Origin: Cryobacterium sp. Y50
GTDB taxonomy: Bacteria > Actinomycetota > Actinomycetes > Actinomycetales > Microbacteriaceae
Reading direction: 5' to 3'
Assembly (NCBI RefSeq): GCF_002929805.1
Contig: NZ_PJJM01000089.1
Coordinates: 1 to 64,000, forward strand
DNA length: 64,000 nt
Under the pieces are notes generated by a model. That model was not told the origin of the DNA. It saw only the letters and a list, made by a program, of their open reading frames with translations, and did not search any database. The translations under genes and the position numbers were made by a program. Of the stretch, positions 39,350-47,911 are shown piece by piece (position 1 is the stretch's first letter; the number at the start of each line of letters is the position of its first letter).

Positions 39350-39832
39350 TTATGAAGCGAGGACCTCATCCAGAACGGTGGAGGCACGCTCTTCATCGGT
39401 CTTCTCGGCGAGCGCCAACTCGCTGATCAGGATCTGCCGGGCTTTGGCCAGCATGCGCTTCTCTCCAGCGGACAGGCCGCGGTCCTGATCGCGACGCCAC
39501 AGATCGCGCACGACCTCCGACACCTTGATGACGTCGCCGCTGGCGAGCTTCTCGAGGTTAGCCTTGTACCGGCGGGACCAGTTGGTGGGCTCCTCGGTGA
39601 ACGGTGCCCGCAACACTTCGAACACCCGGTCGAGGCCCTCCTGGCCGATCACGTCGCGCACGCCGACCAGGTCGACATTCTCGGCGGGAACCTCAATTGT
39701 CAGATCACCCTGGGTGACGTTGAGCTTGAGGTAGAGCTTCTCTTCACCCTTGATGATGCGCGTTTTGACCTCGGTGATCGTTGCAGCGCCGTGGTGGGGA
39801 TAAACAACAGTTTCGCCAACCTCAAACAGCAT
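39350..39832 (-). CDS. carD: CarD family transcriptional regulator
   Basis: A 160-aa RNA polymerase-binding regulator. The N-terminal RID (Tudor-like, 1-55) starts [19 protein letters not shown]. The C-terminal DNA-binding helical domain (60-160) contains the conserved Trp in [13 protein letters not shown], which wedges into the -10 upstream fork in mycobacterial CarD and stabilises the open complex, especially at rRNA promoters. The ATG follows AAGGGAT. It heads the ispDF-cysS-rlmB cluster but has its own terminator. Confidence 0.93.
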   Translation of the reverse strand: MLFEVGETVVYPHHGAATITEVKTRIIKGEEKLYLKLNVTQGDLTIEVPAENVDLVGVRDVIGQEGLDRVFEVLRAPFTEEPTNWSRRYKANLEKLASGDVIKVSEVVRDLWRRDQDRGLSAGEKRMLAKARQILISELALAEKTDEERASTVLDEVLAS

Positions 39833-39877
39833 AGAGATCCCTTCAGCAGAATCTACGATACCACGTCAAGGTGGTGC

Positions 39878-39883
39878 TATAGT
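39878..39883 (+). promoter_or_regulatory. Predicted -10 box (TATAGT) upstream of the lipoprotein gene
   Basis: TATAGT at 39878-39883 lies in the 173-bp gap between divergent carD and the lipoprotein gene. No good -35 at the expected distance, so it is a weak prediction. Confidence 0.35.
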
Positions 39884-40005
39884 ACGCGCGCCCCCACGAG
39901 GCGCGCCAACGACATCCCGCTGCCCAAACTCGCCGCTAAGCTAGTCACAAAGCGAATTCTGCAGCGCCGGCCAACCGTCGACCGCTGCTTCGGTATGGAG
40001 GTCCT

Positions 40006-40521
40006 GTGAGAGCGCGCATCGCTGCATCCGTTGTATTGGCGGCTGGCATTCTGTTGGGCACGAGCGCATGCGGATTTTTCGCACCGCAAGCCACGTCCAT
40101 CGAGTACAACGCGAGCGACGGGGTCAGCGGTGACGTTGGCGAGATCCACATTCGCAACGGTCTGCTGATCTCGACCGACGGAGAACGGGCCAACCTGATC
40201 GTGTCCGTCGTGAACACGACCGACTCCGAGCAGAATCTGCTCGTGCAGTACGAGTCCAGCACCGGTACGGTCTCACAAGATGTTCCGGTCGAGGCCAACA
40301 CGACCGTAACGTTCGGCACCGAGGGTGAGGAATCGGTCATTCTGGAGAACATGAACAGCCAGCCTGGCTCGCTGTTTCCGGTGTTCTTCCAGTACGGCGA
40401 AGAGACCGGCGTCGAGCTGCTCTTGCCGGTTCTGACCGGCACTCAGGGTGAGTATTCCACCCTGCTGCCGACGCTCGCGCCGACCGAGACCCCCGAACCG
40501 ACCGAGACCCCCGCAGCGTAG
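40006..40521 (+). CDS. Putative lipoprotein, unknown function
   Basis: A 171-aa exported protein. The signal peptide ends in a lipobox-like LGTSAC at residues 17-22, followed by GFFAPQAT. The mature part (25-150) is beta-rich with ADGERANLIVSVVNTT-like segments, and the C-terminus carries PTETPEP repeats. I recognise it as an actinobacterial secreted family sometimes mislabelled as a DNA methylase; no methylase motif is present. Start is GTG 40006 with GGAGG 5 nt upstream. A hairpin terminator (40534-40567) follows. Confidence 0.7.
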   Translation: MRARIAASVVLAAGILLGTSACGFFAPQATSIEYNASDGVSGDVGEIHIRNGLLISTDGERANLIVSVVNTTDSEQNLLVQYESSTGTVSQDVPVEANTTVTFGTEGEESVILENMNSQPGSLFPVFFQYGEETGVELLLPVLTGTQGEYSTLLPTLAPTETPEPTETPAA

Positions 40522-40533
40522 ATTCTTCAGCAA

Positions 40534-40567
40534 ACAGGCCGCCAGCCCCTCGGGGACGGCGGCCTGT
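40534..40567 (+). terminator. Terminator after the lipoprotein gene
   Basis: ACAGGCCGCC (40534-40543) pairs with GGCGGCCTGT (40558-40567), with CCCCTCGGGG pairing inside. It is 12 bp after the stop; followed by CTTGT, a weak T-run. Confidence 0.75.
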
Positions 40568-40669
40568 CTTGTGCCTGCGGCAGCCTGCGCTGCGTAGCCG
40601 GCGTGACGTGCGCGAGTGCGCGCATCCATTGCCCGCCTGGTCAAGCGGATGCCGTCCGTCCCTGACGGC

Positions 40670-41353
40670 TCAGGCCTCGAAGCGGTAGCCGAGCCCGCGC
40701 ACGGTGACGAGCATGGTCGGGTCAGACGGAACCGCCTCGATGCGCGAACGAATACGTTTGATGTGCACATCGAGCGTCTTGGTGTCGCCAAAGTAGTCCG
40801 TGCCCCAGACCCGGTCGATGAGCTGGCCGCGGGTGAGCACCCGGCCGGCGTTGCGCAGCAAGAACTCGAGCAGCTCGAATTCCTTGAGCGGCATGTTCAC
40901 GAGTTCGCCGGACACTGAGACGGCGTGCCGCTCGACGTCCATGCGCACGGTGCCGGCGACGAGCGTGGTGTCGTCGTCACCGCCGCCCTGCTCGTCGTGG
41001 CGCCGCAACACCGCACGGATTCGCGCGACGAGTTCGCGCGTCGAATACGGCTTGGTCACGTAGTCATCGGCGCCGAGTTCAAGTCCGACGACGATATCGA
41101 TTTCGGAGTCCTTGGCGGTGAGCATGATGATCGGCACCATCGACCGGGTGCGGATCTCGCGGCACACCTCGGTGCCCGGAATTCCGGGAAGCATGAGGTC
41201 GAGCAAGATGAGATCGGTGCCGCCCTGGTCGAATTCGCTGATCGCGCTCGGCCCATCTTCGGCCACGACGACCTCGTAGCCCTCACGTTCGAGCAGGAAA
41301 CTCAGCGGCTCGCTCAGCGCGCTCTCGTCTTCGACCAGAAGGATGCGTGTCAT
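40670..41353 (-). CDS. regX3: RegX3-type response regulator
   Basis: A 227-aa OmpR/PhoB-family regulator. Receiver: phospho-Asp52 in LILLDLMLPGIPG, Thr in MLTAKD and Lys101 in YVTKPYS. The winged helix (135-227) has VWGTDYFGDTKTLDVHIKRI. Together with SenX3 it controls phosphate-starvation genes in mycobacteria and PhoP/PhoR-type responses in other Actinobacteria. ATG overlaps the sensor stop by 4 bp (ATGA), so the pair is translationally coupled. Neighbours phoU and gpm reproduce the mycobacterial gpm1-senX3-regX3 locus. Confidence 0.9.
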   Translation of the reverse strand: MTRILLVEDESALSEPLSFLLEREGYEVVVAEDGPSAISEFDQGGTDLILLDLMLPGIPGTEVCREIRTRSMVPIIMLTAKDSEIDIVVGLELGADDYVTKPYSTRELVARIRAVLRRHDEQGGGDDDTTLVAGTVRMDVERHAVSVSGELVNMPLKEFELLEFLLRNAGRVLTRGQLIDRVWGTDYFGDTKTLDVHIKRIRSRIEAVPSDPTMLVTVRGLGYRFEA

Positions 41354-42537
41354 AGTGTGTCTCCTGCGGCCGCACGTGCGGCTGGTTGAGGCTTCTTAGG
41401 GCCGGGTTCGATCGGCTGCGCCGCCTCGGGGAGACGGATGGTGAAGGTGGATCCGCTGCCCGGCTGGGACCAGACGCGAATGTCTCCGCCGTGGTTCTGC
41501 ACGACGTGTTTGACAATAGACAGGCCCAGTCCGGTTCCGCCGGTGTGGCGCGACCGCGCCTGGTCGACCCGGAAAAACCGTTCGAAGACCCGGTCCAGAT
41601 CGGCTTCGGCAATGCCGACGCCCTGATCGGTGACGGTGATTTCGACGATGCCCTTCTGCAGGCGTACGCCGACGCCCACGCGCGATCCCTCGACGGAATA
41701 GTTCACCGCGTTGGCGACAAGGTTGTGCACGGCCACGATGAGCAGAGCTTCATCGCCGTAGATGCGGGCATCGGACTTTTTGCCCAGAACGATGGTGATG
41801 CGTTCCGCTTCTGCGACGACTCGACACTGGTCGACGGCCGCGGCGACAATGTCGTCGACGCTGAGATTCTCCGGCTCGGCGAGCACGTCCTGCGCCTGCA
41901 ACCGGGACAGTTCGATGATCTCCTGGGTGAGGCGACCGAGCCTGGCCGACTCCGTCGTTAACCTGTTGGCGAAGCGGCGAACCTGCGCCGGTTCATCCGC
42001 TGCCTGATCGAGCGCCTCAGCGAGCAGACCAACGGAGGCGATGGGGGTTTTCAGTTCGTGACTGATGTTGGCCACGAAGTCGCGGCGCACCTCGTCGAGG
42101 CGGAAGGCTTCGGTGCGGTCCTCGGCCAGGAGCAGCACGTAGCGAGTACCAAGCCGGGCCAGGCGCACCCGAAAGCGCATGCTCGCGTCGCCGAACGGGC
42201 CGCGGGAGAGCACGAGGTCTTCGCTGATCGGCTCGCCGGTACTGCGTACGAGCCGGGCGAGTTCGAGCAGTTCGGGATGCACGAGCTGGTGATTCCAGAC
42301 CAGACCAAGGGTGAGGGCGCCCGGGCTGGTCTTGATGACGTTGTTCGACGGGTCGAGCACGACGCCGGCGGTTTCGAGCGCGTCAAGCACCTGGTCGATC
42401 CCGTCGGGCACGGCCGGGTTCACCACTTCGCTGGCGCGGCGTCCGTGCCGTTCGGCAACGTGCAACAGCGTCACGAAGCCAGCCCCGACGCCGAGGCCGA
42501 GTGCCAGCGACAGCAACACCAGCCACGTCGATTCCAT
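41350..42537 (-). CDS. senX3: SenX3-type sensor histidine kinase
   Basis: A 395-aa kinase. It has one N-terminal membrane helix (LLSLALGLGVGAGFVTLL), a PAS-like region (about 45-150), HisKA with the phospho-His in FVANISHELKTPIASV, and HATPase with NLVANAVNYS, DQGVGIAEADLDRVFERFF and TGGTGLGLSIVKHV. Like mycobacterial SenX3 it has little extracytoplasmic sequence, fitting sensing through the Pst-PhoU complex rather than a ligand. phoU is divergent with about 180 bp between. It overlaps regX3 by 4 bp. Confidence 0.9.
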   Translation of the reverse strand: MESTWLVLLSLALGLGVGAGFVTLLHVAERHGRRASEVVNPAVPDGIDQVLDALETAGVVLDPSNNVIKTSPGALTLGLVWNHQLVHPELLELARLVRSTGEPISEDLVLSRGPFGDASMRFRVRLARLGTRYVLLLAEDRTEAFRLDEVRRDFVANISHELKTPIASVGLLAEALDQAADEPAQVRRFANRLTTESARLGRLTQEIIELSRLQAQDVLAEPENLSVDDIVAAAVDQCRVVAEAERITIVLGKKSDARIYGDEALLIVAVHNLVANAVNYSVEGSRVGVGVRLQKGIVEITVTDQGVGIAEADLDRVFERFFRVDQARSRHTGGTGLGLSIVKHVVQNHGGDIRVWSQPGSGSTFTIRLPEAAQPIEPGPKKPQPAARAAAGDTL

Positions 42538-42719
42538 AACCTACAGGTTACTGACCCTCTGGGGCTTTACTTCGCAGCGAAGGCTGCCGGAGACCTGTAC
42601 TTTAGAAAGAGTTCAAGACCACGGCACCTGCCGTTAACCTAAATCCGGCATTCTGTGTCGGAGGCCAAGGCGGGTCTCACAGGCCCGTGCGTGCCCGCGC
42701 GGCAAGGAAGGACCACAGC

Positions 42720-43376
42720 ATGCGCGACGTATTCCAGCAGGAACTGGCAGAAGTTCAACAGCGACTGGTCGAGATCTCTCGGCTCGTCGCCATCTCGATG
42801 GACAAGGCCACTCACGCTTTCAACGAGAGTGACGTCAGCCTCGCCGAAGAAGCCATCACCGAAGACGAGAAGATCGACGAGCTAACGGTTGAGCTCGACG
42901 AGCTCGCGATCACCATTCTGGCCCGCCAGCAGCCGGTCGCGCGCGACCTGCGCATCGTCGTGAGCGCCCTGCGCATCAGCGCCTCCCTTGAGCGGATGGG
43001 CGACCTCTCGACGCACATCGCCCAGCTGGCCCGGTACCGTTTTCCCGACAAGGTCATTCCCAAGGGCCTGCGCGGCACGTTCGCCGAAATGGGCGCGCTC
43101 GACGTGGTCATCGCGAATATGCTCACCGAGCTGCTCCTGCACCAGGACATGGCCCTCGCCGAGACCATTCGCAATGAAGACGACAAGGTCGACGCGCTGC
43201 ACGTGAGCGTCTTCGACGCCGTCCTCGGCGCAACCTGGAAAGGACTCGCCGCCGACACCGTCGATGCGACCCTGGCCAGCCGGTACCACGAGCGGTTCGC
43301 CGACCACGCGGTGTCGATCGCGAAGAAGGTGCAGTACCTCGGCACGGGAGACTGGCACCAGGACAACCAGCTCTAG
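42720..43376 (+). CDS. phoU: Phosphate signalling protein PhoU
   Basis: A 218-aa helical PhoU with two similar three-helix halves; EEAITEDEKIDELTVELDE and IRNEDDKVDALHVSVFD are the metal-binding E/D-rich repeats. PhoU links the Pst phosphate importer to the SenX3/PhoR sensor and represses signalling when phosphate is plentiful. pst genes are not adjacent. Start ATG 42720 follows AAGGAAGG; the in-frame start at 42687 is rejected. In the shared promoter region, GTTAACCTA and GTTCAAGACC resemble phosphate-box half sites, a weak call. Confidence 0.92.
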   Translation: MRDVFQQELAEVQQRLVEISRLVAISMDKATHAFNESDVSLAEEAITEDEKIDELTVELDELAITILARQQPVARDLRIVVSALRISASLERMGDLSTHIAQLARYRFPDKVIPKGLRGTFAEMGALDVVIANMLTELLLHQDMALAETIRNEDDKVDALHVSVFDAVLGATWKGLAADTVDATLASRYHERFADHAVSIAKKVQYLGTGDWHQDNQL

Positions 43377-43509
43377 CCTGCTCTCGGTTTGAGCGAGCGC
43401 TCGCATGAGCGCGCCCAAAATGGGCACCCGCTGCGGTAATCGGCGTAGCGCCCACCGACATCGGGCGCGGCCACGACGCCGAGTGCCGTAGCCGCAGAAA
43501 TTGGCACGG

Positions 43510-43539
43510 CAAGGCCCAGAGCGTTCGCTCCGGGCCTTG
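43510..43539 (-). terminator. Terminator of gpm
   Basis: CAAGGCCC-A-GAGCG (43510-43523) pairs with CGCTC-C-GGGCCTTG (43526-43539) with one internal mismatch. It lies 7 bp after the stop of the minus-strand gpm gene. Confidence 0.7.
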
Positions 43540-43545
43540 GGCGAG

Positions 43546-44298
43546 TTACTTTTTGTTACCCTGGGCTGCGACGGCGGCGGCTCCGGCGGCCGCGGCCTCG
43601 GGGTCGAGATACTCCCCCGGTCCGAGCGGCATGAAGTCTTCGCCGAGCCGGTAAACCAGGGGGATTCCGGTGGGGATGTTCAGTTCGGCGATGTCGGCAT
43701 CGCTGATGCCGTCGAGGTGCTTCACCAGGGCGCGCAGCGAGTTACCGTGCGCGGTGACCAGGACGGTCTTGTTCGCGCGCAGGTCGGGCACGATGTCCGA
43801 CTGCCAGTAGGGCAGCATCCGCTCAACGACGTCCTTGAGGCATTCGGTGCGCGGAAGGGCGGCGCCGAGGTCGGCGTAGCGCGCGTCATGCGCCTGCGAG
43901 AACTCGCTGGAGTCGTCGAGCACGGGCGGCGGGGTGTCGTAGGAGCGGCGCCACAGCATGAACTGCTCCTGGCCGAACTTGGCCTGGGTGGCCGCCTTAT
44001 CGAGGCCCTGCAGCCCGCCGTAGTGGCGTTCGTTGAGGCGCCAGGAACGCGTGACCGGGATCCACGAGCGGTCAGCTTCTTCGAGCGCGAGGTTCGCTGT
44101 CTGGATGGCGCGGGAAAGCAAGCTGGTGTGGAGCACGTCGGGCAGCAGACCGGCGTCCTTGAGCAGCACGCCGGCGCGGACAGCTTCGGTGGCACCCTGC
44201 TCGCTGAGGCGAACGTCCACCCAGCCGGTAAACAGGTTCTGCTGATTCCAGGTGCTTTGGCCGTGGCGGAGGAGGACGAGTGTGTAGGGGGCAGACAT
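43546..44298 (-). CDS. gpmA: 2,3-bisphosphoglycerate-dependent phosphoglycerate mutase
   Basis: A 250-aa dPGM of the histidine phosphatase superfamily, interconverting 3- and 2-phosphoglycerate in glycolysis. The catalytic His lies in [20 protein letters not shown] and the second in [28 protein letters not shown] and Arg/Glu binding residues follow. ATG 44298. The gene is the homologue of gpm1 next to senX3-regX3 in mycobacteria. The upstream gap to ygfZ holds an imperfect large inverted repeat (44363-44443). Confidence 0.93.
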   Translation of the reverse strand: MSAPYTLVLLRHGQSTWNQQNLFTGWVDVRLSEQGATEAVRAGVLLKDAGLLPDVLHTSLLSRAIQTANLALEEADRSWIPVTRSWRLNERHYGGLQGLDKAATQAKFGQEQFMLWRRSYDTPPPVLDDSSEFSQAHDARYADLGAALPRTECLKDVVERMLPYWQSDIVPDLRANKTVLVTAHGNSLRALVKHLDGISDADIAELNIPTGIPLVYRLGEDFMPLGPGEYLDPEAAAAGAAAVAAQGNKK

Positions 44299-44362
44299 GT
44301 GCCCACTCTATCGAGCGTGGGTGGCGAAATAGCGCCGGAGCACACCCGCCTGCGGGGGCTAA

Positions 44363-44443
44363 TTCAGGAAAACTGGTCACAGCGGATGCTGCCACCCGCG
44401 CAAACACGAGGGAAGCAGCATCCGTCACAGAGAGTTTCCTGAA
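44363..44443. repeat. Large imperfect inverted repeat upstream of gpm
   Basis: TTCAGGAAA at 44363-44371 is mirrored by TTTCCTGAA at about 44435-44443. Inside these, GCGGATGCTGC (44382-44392) is mirrored by GCAGCATCCGT (44415-44425). A roughly 30-nt arm on each side can pair with mismatches. It occupies the upstream region of gpm and could be a regulatory hairpin or a relic of a small mobile unit. Confidence 0.5.
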
Positions 44444-44483
44444 TAAGCCACCAAAAGTCGGCGAGCCCTTGGAGCCGGGAAGG

Positions 44484-45746
44484 CTAGCGAACCGGGGTGC
44501 GGGCACCCAGGCGCGGCAGGCGGGGGATATCGGCGACGGATCCGGCGGACTGTGGCACGATGATCTCCTGGCTGGCCGAGATGGAGATTCCCTCGGACTC
44601 GACATAGAGGGTCGACGTGGCCGGAATGATGCGCTTGATCACGGCGAGCGCGATCGGCCCGAGCTCGTAGTGAATGGCGCTCGAAGTGATGGTGCCGACG
44701 GCGACTCGCTCGGGCTCTGCCTCTGAACTGCCTGGCCTGACGCGGTCGGCCTGCACCGGGTCGCCGGGCGCGGGCAGCACGCCTTCCGACCCGTCGAGGT
44801 GCAGCATGACCAAGCGGCGCGGCGGGTGGCCGAGGTTGTGCACCTTGGCCACGGTTTCCTGCCCGCGATAGCAGCCCTTGCTGAGGTGCACGGCGGTGCG
44901 CAGCCAGTCCAGCTCATGCGGGATGCTCTTCTCATCGACCTCCCGCGCCCGTCGCGGACGCCACGCGGCGATGCGCAGCGCCTCCAGGGCGAGCAGTCCG
45001 GCCGGTTTTACCAGTTCAGCGGATGCCGCGGCGCCGGTTGGTGAGGATGGGGCAGGGGCAGGGGCGGTGGCGGTGGCGGTGAACGCTGTCGCGGCGGCGC
45101 CGGCGGCGAGTGAATCACGCAGCGCGGGGAGGCTGGCGCGGGCCACGAGGGTTTCGGTGTAGGTCCAGCGGGTTCCGGGATGCTCGGGCACTTCGGCGTA
45201 CTGGTAGCCACCACGGGCGACGGCAGCCCAGGGATCCAGCCAGGTCAGCGGCACGCCGTTCGGGGCGGCGGCGGTGATACCAACAGAAGCTGGGGCATCC
45301 GTCATGGCGCCGATGGTGGCGTACACGAGGGTGTGGTCGACAACCTGCACCCGCAGCATGAACTTCATGCGGTCGAGGAAGGTCTGCAGGCCGGGCAGCT
45401 CGGCGGCCTCGACGAGAAGCCAGGTTTCGACGCCGTCATCCAGCACGCGGACGGCGTACTCGAGGTGTCCGGTGGGGTCGAGCAGCAGCATCTCGGTGGA
45501 TCCGCCGGGGGCGAGGCTTTTGAGCTCCTGGCTCGCGATGGAGTTGAGCCAGCTGAGGCGGTCGGGGCCGGCGACGGAGAGCACGCCGTGGTGCGAGAGG
45601 TCGACGATGGCGCGTCCGGCGACGAGGGAGCGTTGTTCGATCATGGGATTGCCGTAGTGCGCGGCGACGCCGACGTCGATTCCCTCGGACTGCACCGCGC
45701 CGGGCAGTCCCAGCAGCGGCGAGACGGTTGTTGCCGGGTCAGTCAT
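44484..45746 (-). CDS. ygfZ: YgfZ/GcvT-like folate-binding protein
   Basis: A 420-aa YgfZ family protein (tetrahydrofolate-binding, GcvT fold), needed for maturation or repair of some Fe-S proteins. The signature KGCYRGQETVAKVHNLGHPPRR is intact (the Cys is the key residue). An Ala/Thr/Pro-rich low-complexity stretch (about 245-285, AATAFTATATAPAPAPS) interrupts the domain. Start ATG 45746 is chosen over 45812 because the conserved N-terminus begins there. The nitrobindin-like gene lies upstream on the same strand. Confidence 0.85.
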   Translation of the reverse strand: MTDPATTVSPLLGLPGAVQSEGIDVGVAAHYGNPMIEQRSLVAGRAIVDLSHHGVLSVAGPDRLSWLNSIASQELKSLAPGGSTEMLLLDPTGHLEYAVRVLDDGVETWLLVEAAELPGLQTFLDRMKFMLRVQVVDHTLVYATIGAMTDAPASVGITAAAPNGVPLTWLDPWAAVARGGYQYAEVPEHPGTRWTYTETLVARASLPALRDSLAAGAAATAFTATATAPAPAPSSPTGAAASAELVKPAGLLALEALRIAAWRPRRAREVDEKSIPHELDWLRTAVHLSKGCYRGQETVAKVHNLGHPPRRLVMLHLDGSEGVLPAPGDPVQADRVRPGSSEAEPERVAVGTITSSAIHYELGPIALAVIKRIIPATSTLYVESEGISISASQEIIVPQSAGSVADIPRLPRLGARTPVR

Positions 45747-45935
45747 GGCGCTCAATTCTGCCGATCCGGGTTGACGGTCGGCGATCGTGCTTGGGGGCGT
45801 GCTCGTTGGCACGGCTCATGCACCTACAACACTACGGCCCGCAGATTTATTCGACGGGCGGGCCGGGTCACTGCCTGACCGGGTTCACCTGAGGAAACCG
45901 GGCCCAGGCACGGTTGAAGGAGGGGCGTGCGGCGG

Positions 45936-46751
45936 CTAGGAGACTCGGGCGAGGCGGCCGGAGGCGTGAGTACGCAGATCCTGGCCGAGAGCGGCGATGT
46001 CCCAGGCCCAGAGCAGGTGATTGTCGACGAGGCCGTAGAGGCGGGTGGCGGCCGCGTAGGGCTTCGATCCGGCGGTACGCAGTACGGCATCCGTGGCGAG
46101 GTCGATGCGCGGGCCCTTCACCTGGCCGAGGTAGAGCTCTGCGACGCCGCCGGGATGCACGAGAGTGACCTCGATATCGAAGCCGCCGTCACGATTGCGC
46201 AACGTTTCAACGGCCGCCGCCGAGGTGAACGGGCGCTCCCCCAAGCCCGGCAACATGCCGGGCCCCGGGTCGCCGTCACCCTGGTTACGGCTAAGCCGCC
46301 AGTACCCCGTTTCGGTGACCAGGGGGAGCTTCTCGTCGGACAACATCTCGTCGGACAACATCTCAGGGGGCAGCATCTCAGGGAGTAGCGGAGAGGCTGG
46401 CGTAGCGACATCCGTTCCCGAGGAAACGGTCTTTCCCTGCAGAGCGGATGCGGCAGCGCGGGTTTTGGCGGAATCCGTTTCAGAGGCGGAGCCAGTAGCG
46501 GTCTCAGACGCGGGCACGGCGGTGTCCGCTTCAGCGGCTGCAGCATCCGTATCCAGAGGCTCGAGCCAGGTATATGAGCTGTAGTTCAGGTGCGGCAGGC
46601 CGTCATGGCTGAAGCTGATGCGGTGGCCGAAGGTGCGGCTGACCGACTCCGTGCCGATTTTGTATTCGAGCACACCGGAACCTTCCCAGACTCCGATCAA
46701 CCAAGAGAGTGGAACAAGTTCGGACGGCAAGCCGACCGGAAGGTCAAACAT
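45936..46751 (-). CDS. Nitrobindin/FABP-like protein with low-complexity insert
   Basis: A 271-aa beta-barrel protein of the DUF1794/nitrobindin group. It has the GxWxGxG signature (LIGVWEGSGVLEYK) near residue 18 and SYTWLEP. Residues about 68-140 form an inserted Ala/Ser/Thr-rich stretch with tandem repeats around PPEMLSDEMLSDEKLP. The family core resumes at TETGYWRLSRNQ. Bacterial nitrobindins bind heme and scavenge peroxynitrite; heme binding here is not established. Nearby genes show no such insert. The tiny membrane-protein gene lies just upstream (7 bp) on the same strand. Confidence 0.75.
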   Translation of the reverse strand: MFDLPVGLPSELVPLSWLIGVWEGSGVLEYKIGTESVSRTFGHRISFSHDGLPHLNYSSYTWLEPLDTDAAAAEADTAVPASETATGSASETDSAKTRAAASALQGKTVSSGTDVATPASPLLPEMLPPEMLSDEMLSDEKLPLVTETGYWRLSRNQGDGDPGPGMLPGLGERPFTSAAAVETLRNRDGGFDIEVTLVHPGGVAELYLGQVKGPRIDLATDAVLRTAGSKPYAAATRLYGLVDNHLLWAWDIAALGQDLRTHASGRLARVS

Positions 46752-46757
46752 GCGTAC

Positions 46758-46871
46758 TTACCGCTGCCCCCGGAACAGCTTGAAAACGACCATGCCGGAT
46801 ACCCAGGCGATCGACAAGCTGGCCAGTCCGAGCAGGCCTAAAAAGAAAAGTTCCAGCGCTAACAGATCCAT
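46758..46871 (-). CDS. 37-residue membrane peptide, unannotated-size gene
   Basis: ATG 46871 to TAA 46758-46760 encodes MDLLALELFFLGLLGLASLS then IAWVSGMVVFKLFRGQR. One hydrophobic helix of about 28 residues followed by a basic end (FKLFRGQR), the shape of a small single-pass membrane protein. It ends 7 bp before the nitrobindin-like ATG, so it is probably in the same transcript. No ribosome site is visible; a TAGACT box just upstream suggests a leaderless start. Function unknown. I recall similar small proteins in Microbacteriaceae. Confidence 0.6.
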   Translation of the reverse strand: MDLLALELFFLGLLGLASLSIAWVSGMVVFKLFRGQR

Positions 46872-46891
46872 GCTGCGAGTCTAGCGGGAGC

Positions 46892-47146
46892 TCAGAGCAC
46901 AGCCACGACAATCGTCGCCACGACGAGGATCACGAGGGCGCCCGCGATGCTCAGCGTGACCCGTTTCACGTAGCCCTCTTTGGTTCCGGTGGCGATCTGC
47001 AGGCCGAGTGTGACGAGCGTGCAGCCGGCCAGGGTGAGCCCGAACCAGCCGAGCGCCGAATTCGGGGTAGCGAGCAATCCGGTAAGAACAGCCCCCACAA
47101 TCGCCAGTAACCACACGGTCGCGATCGTTCTCCAGTGCCAGCTCAC
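46892..47146 (-). CDS. Small three-helix membrane protein, unknown function
   Basis: An 84-aa protein with about three hydrophobic helices (TIATVWLLAIVGAVLTGLL, WFGLTLAGCTLVTLGLQIA, VTLSIAGALVILVVATIVV) and a KEGYVKR loop. Start is GTG 47146, 72 bp from the divergent glnR; the longer ORF running to 47698 through glnR is an artefact. The 37-aa peptide gene lies 20 bp downstream on the same strand, so the two and the nitrobindin-like gene may form an operon. No function can be assigned. Confidence 0.7.
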   Translation of the reverse strand: MSWHWRTIATVWLLAIVGAVLTGLLATPNSALGWFGLTLAGCTLVTLGLQIATGTKEGYVKRVTLSIAGALVILVVATIVVAVL

Positions 47147-47218
47147 GTCTCTATTGTGCCCGAACGGTCGCATCCCGTGGCACGCTAGTATGAAATTCGA
47201 GACACTTGGAGGGCGCCC

Positions 47219-47911
47219 GTGGCGCAGTTGTTGATCCTGACCTCGGCGGCCAACAATGACGTACTCCCCGCCCTGGCGCTGCTTTCCCACAATGCAAAAC
47301 TGATTCCCGCCCAGGCGGATCAGCTCATTCACGCTCCGGATTCCGATTTGATTTTGGTCGATGCCCGAAGCAACTTCGCCGTGGCCAAGTCGCTCTGCCA
47401 GATTCTGCGCACGATGGGCACCGTCACTCCCCTGCTGCTCGTCGTCACCGAGGGCGGACTGGCCGCGGTCAGTCCCGACTGGGGAGTCGACGATGTCATT
47501 CTCGACACGGCTGGCCCAGCCGAAGTGGATACCCGTATCCGCCTGAGCATCGGCCGGCTCGCCCACACCGTGCCCTCGAACACGATCCGCGCGGCCGGAG
47601 TCGTGATCGACGAAGCGAGTTACTCGGCCAAGGTGCACGGAAAACCGCTCGACCTCACTTATAAGGAGTTCGAGCTGCTGCGGTTCCTGGCCGCGCATCC
47701 TTCACGGGTATTCACTCGCGAACAGCTCTTAAGCGAGGTCTGGGGCTACGACTACTTCGGCGGCACTCGCACGGTCGACGTGCACGTGCGACGCCTGCGC
47801 GCCAAGCTGGGCGACCAGGAATCGCTCATCGGCACCGTGCGCAACGTCGGCTACCGATTCAATGTGCACGAAGAAAATGATGAGCGAGTTCCCAATTCTC
47901 TCCGCGCTTAA
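47219..47911 (+). CDS. glnR: GlnR-type winged-helix regulator
   Basis: A 230-aa OmpR-family regulator. The receiver-like domain (1-115) keeps the Asp48 position ([10 protein letters not shown]) but lacks the full acidic pocket; [13 protein letters not shown] and [20 protein letters not shown] match actinobacterial GlnR, which is thought to work without phosphorylation. The winged helix (135-225) contains [20 protein letters not shown] and [13 protein letters not shown]. GlnR activates nitrogen assimilation genes under nitrogen limitation. Start GTG 47219 has TTGGAGGG upstream. mshD overlaps the 3' end, as at Rv0818-Rv0819. Confidence 0.88.
   Translation: MAQLLILTSAANNDVLPALALLSHNAKLIPAQADQLIHAPDSDLILVDARSNFAVAKSLCQILRTMGTVTPLLLVVTEGGLAAVSPDWGVDDVILDTAGPAEVDTRIRLSIGRLAHTVPSNTIRAAGVVIDEASYSAKVHGKPLDLTYKEFELLRFLAAHPSRVFTREQLLSEVWGYDYFGGTRTVDVHVRRLRAKLGDQESLIGTVRNVGYRFNVHEENDERVPNSLRA

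Noticed and set aside
47380..47698. Minus-strand extension of the 84-aa membrane protein to 47698
   Set aside because: It passes antisense through glnR and reads as low-complexity shadow; the family-like helices begin at GTG 47146.
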